DNA of 64,000 bases, taken from positions 1 to 64,000 of the forward strand of contig JAFLTI010000007.1 of NCBI GenBank assembly GCA_022510485.1. Reading direction: 5' to 3'. Below the pieces are notes generated by a model. It saw only the letters and a list, made by a program, of their open reading frames with translations. It had not been told where the DNA came from and searched no databases. Both the position numbers and the translations under genes were made by a program. The DNA is from Lentimicrobiaceae bacterium (GTDB lineage: Bacteria > Bacteroidota > Bacteroidia > Bacteroidales > P3). Position 1 is the stretch's first letter. Every line of letters starts with the position of its first letter. This document shows, in pieces, positions 60,605 through 64,000 of this stretch.

Positions 60605-62242
60605 ATGAAAAAGTTGATTTGGGGCGTGGCTGCGGGCACGCTTCTGCTGAGCTCCTGCTGTAACAAGCAAAAGTGTAACCTCCAAGACGAGGACGTGGTA
60701 AACGGCTATGCCCGTGTGGAACTTACCGCCGATTTGAGCCGTTTTAGCGAACAGGACAAAAAAATGATGGCTTATCTGTGCGACGCGGCGGAACTGATGG
60801 AAAAGATATTCTGGAAAGAAGCCTTTCCGGGCGAGCGCGAGGATTTTCTCGCTTCGATAAAAGACCCCCTTACCCGCAAGTTTGCCGAAATAAACTATGG
60901 CCCTTGGGATAGGTTAGACGGCAACCGCGCCTTTATGGAATATGCCGGCATAAACGGCACTGAAAAGCCGCGTGGAGCCTGCTTTTATCCGGAAGATATG
61001 ACGGTAGAGGAGTTTGAGTCTTGGTTGGACGAAAACAAGGATTCTCACTATACGGTAATCTGCCGCGACGAAGACGGAACGTTGCGCTCGGTATGGTATC
61101 ACGATTTTTTTAAGGAAGAAATAGAACAGGCTGCGGCATTGCTCGATTCGGCGGCTGCTTTGGCAAGCGATGCCGGTTTTGCCAAATATCTGAGCCTGCG
61201 CGCCCAAGCCCTGCGCACCGACGATTACTTTGAAAGCGATTTGGCGTGGATGGATGCCAAAACCTCGGAAATAGATTTTGTGGTAGGTCCTATCGAAGAC
61301 TACGAAGACGACCTTTTCGGCTACAAGTCGGCTCACGAATCTTTCTTGTTGATAAAAGATCCCGAATGGAGCGCCAAACTGGCTAAGTTTGCCGATATGC
61401 TGCCCGTGTTGCAAAGCGAATTGCCGGTGGATCCCAAATACAAGAGCGAGATGCCCGGCACCGATTCGGATTTGAATGTTTACGATGTGGTGCTGTATCG
61501 CGGCGACTGCAATGCCGGCGGCAAGACTATAGCCATCAACCTGCCCAACGACGAGCGGGTTCACATTCAGAAAGGCACGCGCAAACTACAGCTCAAAAAC
61601 GCTATGAAAGCCAAGTTCGACAAGATTCTCATGCCCATCTCCGATATCGTGATGGATGCCGAACAGCAGCAGATGGTAGATTTCGATTGCTTTTTTGAAA
61701 ACGTTACCTTTCACGAAGTGGCGCACGGTTTGGGTGTAAAGAACACTATCAACGGCAAGGGCACGGTTCGTTCCGCCCTTAAGGAAGCCTATTCCGCCCT
61801 CGAAGAAGCCAAAGCCGACATTATGGGTCTTTATATGGTGGAACAGTTATACGAAAAGGGAGAAATGAGCGGTTCTGACGTAAACAGGAACTACATTACT
61901 TTCTTTGCCGGCATTTTCCGCTCCATCCGCTTCGGTACGGCAAGCGCGCACGGCAATGCCAATATGCTTTGCTTTAACTTTATGAAAGACCACAACGCCT
62001 TTACCCGCAGCCAAGACGGTATCTATACCGTGAACCTGCCCGAAATGAAAGCCGCCACGATAGCCTTGATGGCAGAGATTCTCAAATATCAGGCAGAGGG
62101 CGATTACGAAGGGGTTTGCCGCTGGATGGCAGAAAAAACGGTAATGGGCGAAGAACTGAAAGCCGATTTGGCGCGGATTGCCGCCGCCGATATAGCCAAA
62201 GACATCTACTTTGTGCAAGGTAAGTCGGTTTTAGGTCTGTAA
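60605..62242 (+). CDS. lipoprotein zinc peptidase, M49-like (dipeptidyl-peptidase III family)
   Basis: Encodes 545 residues. Lipobox in LLLSSCC (Cys 18-19), so it is anchored in the envelope. Zinc motif HEVAHGLG (about residue 377) is HExxH, where classical DPP III has HExxGH, and the third ligand lies in EEAKADIMGLY. The spacing and the CDAAELMEKIFWKEA N-terminus match the shorter M49-like Bacteroidetes proteins often annotated as Zn-dependent hydrolases. Cleaves dipeptides from peptides, or a related substrate. The gpsA gene starts 1 bp after its stop. Confidence 0.82.
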   Translation: MKKLIWGVAAGTLLLSSCCNKQKCNLQDEDVVNGYARVELTADLSRFSEQDKKMMAYLCDAAELMEKIFWKEAFPGEREDFLASIKDPLTRKFAEINYGPWDRLDGNRAFMEYAGINGTEKPRGACFYPEDMTVEEFESWLDENKDSHYTVICRDEDGTLRSVWYHDFFKEEIEQAAALLDSAAALASDAGFAKYLSLRAQALRTDDYFESDLAWMDAKTSEIDFVVGPIEDYEDDLFGYKSAHESFLLIKDPEWSAKLAKFADMLPVLQSELPVDPKYKSEMPGTDSDLNVYDVVLYRGDCNAGGKTIAINLPNDERVHIQKGTRKLQLKNAMKAKFDKILMPISDIVMDAEQQQMVDFDCFFENVTFHEVAHGLGVKNTINGKGTVRSALKEAYSALEEAKADIMGLYMVEQLYEKGEMSGSDVNRNYITFFAGIFRSIRFGTASAHGNANMLCFNFMKDHNAFTRSQDGIYTVNLPEMKAATIALMAEILKYQAEGDYEGVCRWMAEKTVMGEELKADLARIAAADIAKDIYFVQGKSVLGL

Positions 62243-62243
62243 T

Positions 62244-63236
62244 ATGGAAAAAAGAAAGATAGCGGTTATCGGCGGCGGCAGCTGGGCAACGGCGGTAGCC
62301 AAGATACTCCTGCATAATCACGAGCATCTTTATTGGTGGGTTCGTGAGGAAGAAATAAAGCAGGGGCTGCAAACGAAAGGAGTCAATCCCCTGTACCTCT
62401 CTTCGGTGGAGTTTCCTGTTGCGCGCATTACGGTAAGCAACGATATAAACGAAATAGCGCGGCAGGCGCAGACCTTGGTATTGGTGGTGCCTGCCGTCTA
62501 CCTGCCGGGGGCATTGCAGGAGCTGGAGCCGGACTTGCTGCGCTCCAAACTGATTTGCTCCGCCACCAAGGGCATCGTACCCGAAAAAAATCAGGTGGTG
62601 TGCGAGTATCTGCGCGATTTTTACGGCGTTCCGGAAGAGAATATGGCAGTTATCAGCGGTCCTTCCCATGCCGAGGAAGTTGCCTTGAACCGGCTTACCT
62701 ACCTTACTGCCGCTGCCCGCCATACCGAGTTGGCACAGTATGTGGCGCGTTGTTTCTCGTGCGAATACGTAAATACCCGTTGCAGCGACGACCTTTACGG
62801 CATAGAATATGCGGCGGTGCTTAAAAACGTCTACGCCTTGGCGGTGGGTATCGCCAAAGGCTTGGGTTATGGCGATAATTTCGTATCGGTGCTGGTAAGT
62901 TGCGCTGCCGATGAAATGAACCGTTTTCTGTGCCTGATTCACGATATAGAACGCAATCTTCATTCCGCGCCCTATTTAGGCGATTTGCTGGTAACGGCTT
63001 ATTCGCAGTTTAGCCGCAACCGTACTTTCGGCAATATGATAGGGCTGGGCTATTCGGTGCGTTCTGCTATATTGGAAATGAAGATGGTGGCAGAAGGTTA
63101 TTATGCGGCAGGAAGCCTCAACGAAGCCAAGAAGAACTTTGACATCAGGATGCCTGTTTTTGAAGCCGTGCACGCCATTCTGTACCAAAACAGATCGCCC
63201 CGTCAGGAGTTCAGGAAATTGTCCGACCTACTATAA
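62244..63236 (+). CDS. gpsA: glycerol-3-phosphate dehydrogenase [NAD(P)+]
   Basis: Encodes 330 residues. Nucleotide loop IAVIGGGSWATAVAKIL (6-22), SATKGIVPE, ISGPSHAEEVAL, and the catalytic Lys in EYAAVLKNVYALAVGIAKGLGYGDN. Makes sn-glycerol-3-phosphate from dihydroxyacetone phosphate for phospholipids. Cytosolic. Confidence 0.95.
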   Translation: MEKRKIAVIGGGSWATAVAKILLHNHEHLYWWVREEEIKQGLQTKGVNPLYLSSVEFPVARITVSNDINEIARQAQTLVLVVPAVYLPGALQELEPDLLRSKLICSATKGIVPEKNQVVCEYLRDFYGVPEENMAVISGPSHAEEVALNRLTYLTAAARHTELAQYVARCFSCEYVNTRCSDDLYGIEYAAVLKNVYALAVGIAKGLGYGDNFVSVLVSCAADEMNRFLCLIHDIERNLHSAPYLGDLLVTAYSQFSRNRTFGNMIGLGYSVRSAILEMKMVAEGYYAAGSLNEAKKNFDIRMPVFEAVHAILYQNRSPRQEFRKLSDLL

Positions 63237-63248
63237 ATTCTAATAACG

Positions 63249-64000
63249 ATGAAAAGACTCGGTTTATTTGTATCGGTTTTTATTGTAGCGGTCTTTACGA
63301 GCCTTACCGCACAAGAAGTGGTTTCCATAGCTCAAATTCAAGGCACGGGAACGGTATCTCCGTATGTAAACCGGCAGGTGCGCACCCAAGGGGTGGTTTC
63401 CTTTACATTGTTCGGTCAAGACGAGCTGAACGGCTTTTTTTTGCAAGATACGGTAGTTGATAAGGCGGCATCCTGCGGTATTTTTGTGTATGGAAAAGCC
63501 GATGTGAAGCAGGGCGACTGGATTGTTTTGGATGCCACGGTTCAAGAGTACAGCCAACGTACCGAACTTAACAAAGTAGAGAACCTGCAAGTTCTATCAC
63601 AAGGTCTTGCCATTCCCTATCAGACCGTAAGATTTCCCGAAGATTTTGCTTCGCCCGCCGATTATGAACGCTACGAAGGTATGGCGTTGCGCATCGCCCA
63701 TCCTATGTATATCGTTTCTAATTACCAAGTTTTGTCGGATGCTTCGATAGAACTGAGTGCCAAACGCCTGCGCTCGCCCACCGACTACAATATGCCCGGC
63801 AGCGAAGAATATCGCCGGGTGGTGGATTCCAACCGCAACAACCGCCTTGTCTTAGACGACGGCAGCAATACCCGCAATCCTTCAAAAAATCCTTGGTTAG
63901 ATGCCGACGGAACCTGCCGCACCGGTCAGAAGACAGACAGTTTGCTGGTTGTGGTAGACCAGTCGGATTCGCGATACAAGGTGTATGCGGTTCAGAAACC
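63249..64000 (+). CDS. secreted nuclease-like protein, 5' part (partial)
   Basis: The ATG at 63249 opens a frame that runs to the window edge (250 residues). Signal peptide MKRLGLFVSVFIVAVFTSLTAQ, then SIAQIQGTGTVSPYVNRQVRTQGVVS, NGFFLQDTV and GIFVYGKADVKQGDWIVLDATV, an OB-fold domain found in front of endonuclease/exonuclease/phosphatase domains of extracellular nucleases (ExeM/NucH type). The later LDDGSNTRNPSKNPW and DSLLVVVDQ fit that family. The catalytic domain would lie beyond the window. Probably secreted, and a candidate T9SS cargo. Confidence 0.75.
   Translation, partial: MKRLGLFVSVFIVAVFTSLTAQEVVSIAQIQGTGTVSPYVNRQVRTQGVVSFTLFGQDELNGFFLQDTVVDKAASCGIFVYGKADVKQGDWIVLDATVQEYSQRTELNKVENLQVLSQGLAIPYQTVRFPEDFASPADYERYEGMALRIAHPMYIVSNYQVLSDASIELSAKRLRSPTDYNMPGSEEYRRVVDSNRNNRLVLDDGSNTRNPSKNPWLDADGTCRTGQKTDSLLVVVDQSDSRYKVYAVQK

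Overview
The window looks like a chromosomal segment from a member of the Bacteroidota, most likely order Bacteroidales. The evidence is the promoter grammar (-7 boxes of the TAnnTTTG type, often TATCTTTG), the dcw cell-division cluster in Bacteroidetes order (mraZ-rsmH-ftsL-ftsI-murE-mraY-murD-ftsW-murG-murC-ftsQ-ftsA-ftsZ), a 288-residue primary sigma factor, a PorV outer-membrane protein of the type IX secretion system, split glycine-lipid acyltransferases, a single-chain glycyl-tRNA synthetase and the small subunit of methylmalonyl-CoA mutase. Species cannot be read from the sequence. There are no rRNA or convincing tRNA genes.

Layout. 1-3,190 is accessory DNA: four copies of a ~47-bp repeat that resembles a Bacteroidetes type II-C CRISPR repeat and contains a complete promoter, small paralogous genes placed behind the repeats, a GC-rich repeat-rich protein, an orphan Phd-type antitoxin and a cluster of hairpins. 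3,192-6,161 is a butyryl-CoA dehydrogenase/EtfBA operon. 6,237-9,340 carries glyS, a SUI1-family factor and a dGTPase. 9,318-17,297 holds a sensor kinase, methylmalonyl-CoA epimerase, a divergent CobB-type sirtuin and a redox operon (polyferredoxin, Fe-S aldo/keto reductase, DUF1893-like protein, 2-hydroxyacid dehydrogenase).

17,417-23,420 is a second accessory island: a metallophosphoesterase with a PD-(D/E)XK-like protein, a phage-like gene, and a compact WYL regulator / AAA+ ATPase / DEDDh exonuclease module. Its two promoters carry the same inverted-repeat operator at the same spacing. 23,451-31,070 is a leftward series of metabolic genes (acetyltransferase, flavodoxin, ApbE, QueD-like, MntP, MutA, EngB, two lipid acyltransferases).

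31,211-46,540 is the dcw cluster, one long operon with helically phased MraZ boxes in front and a bidirectional terminator behind. Two things stand out in it. The gene in the murD position encodes only the C-terminal ligase domain, with altered active-site motifs. The ftsI gene contains a perfect 34-bp GC-rich palindrome in a linker. 46,599-64,000 carries rpoD, mltG, metG, a serine hydrolase, dapF, gltX, ispF, porV, a class II (B12) ribonucleotide reductase, an M49-like metallopeptidase, gpsA and the start of a secreted nuclease-like gene.

Together the core genes suggest an anaerobic fermenter with B12-dependent propionate-pathway enzymes, flavin-based electron transfer and T9SS. The candidates for undescribed biology are the repeat-promoter gene cassettes, the WYL/AAA+/exonuclease module, and the MurD C-domain protein.
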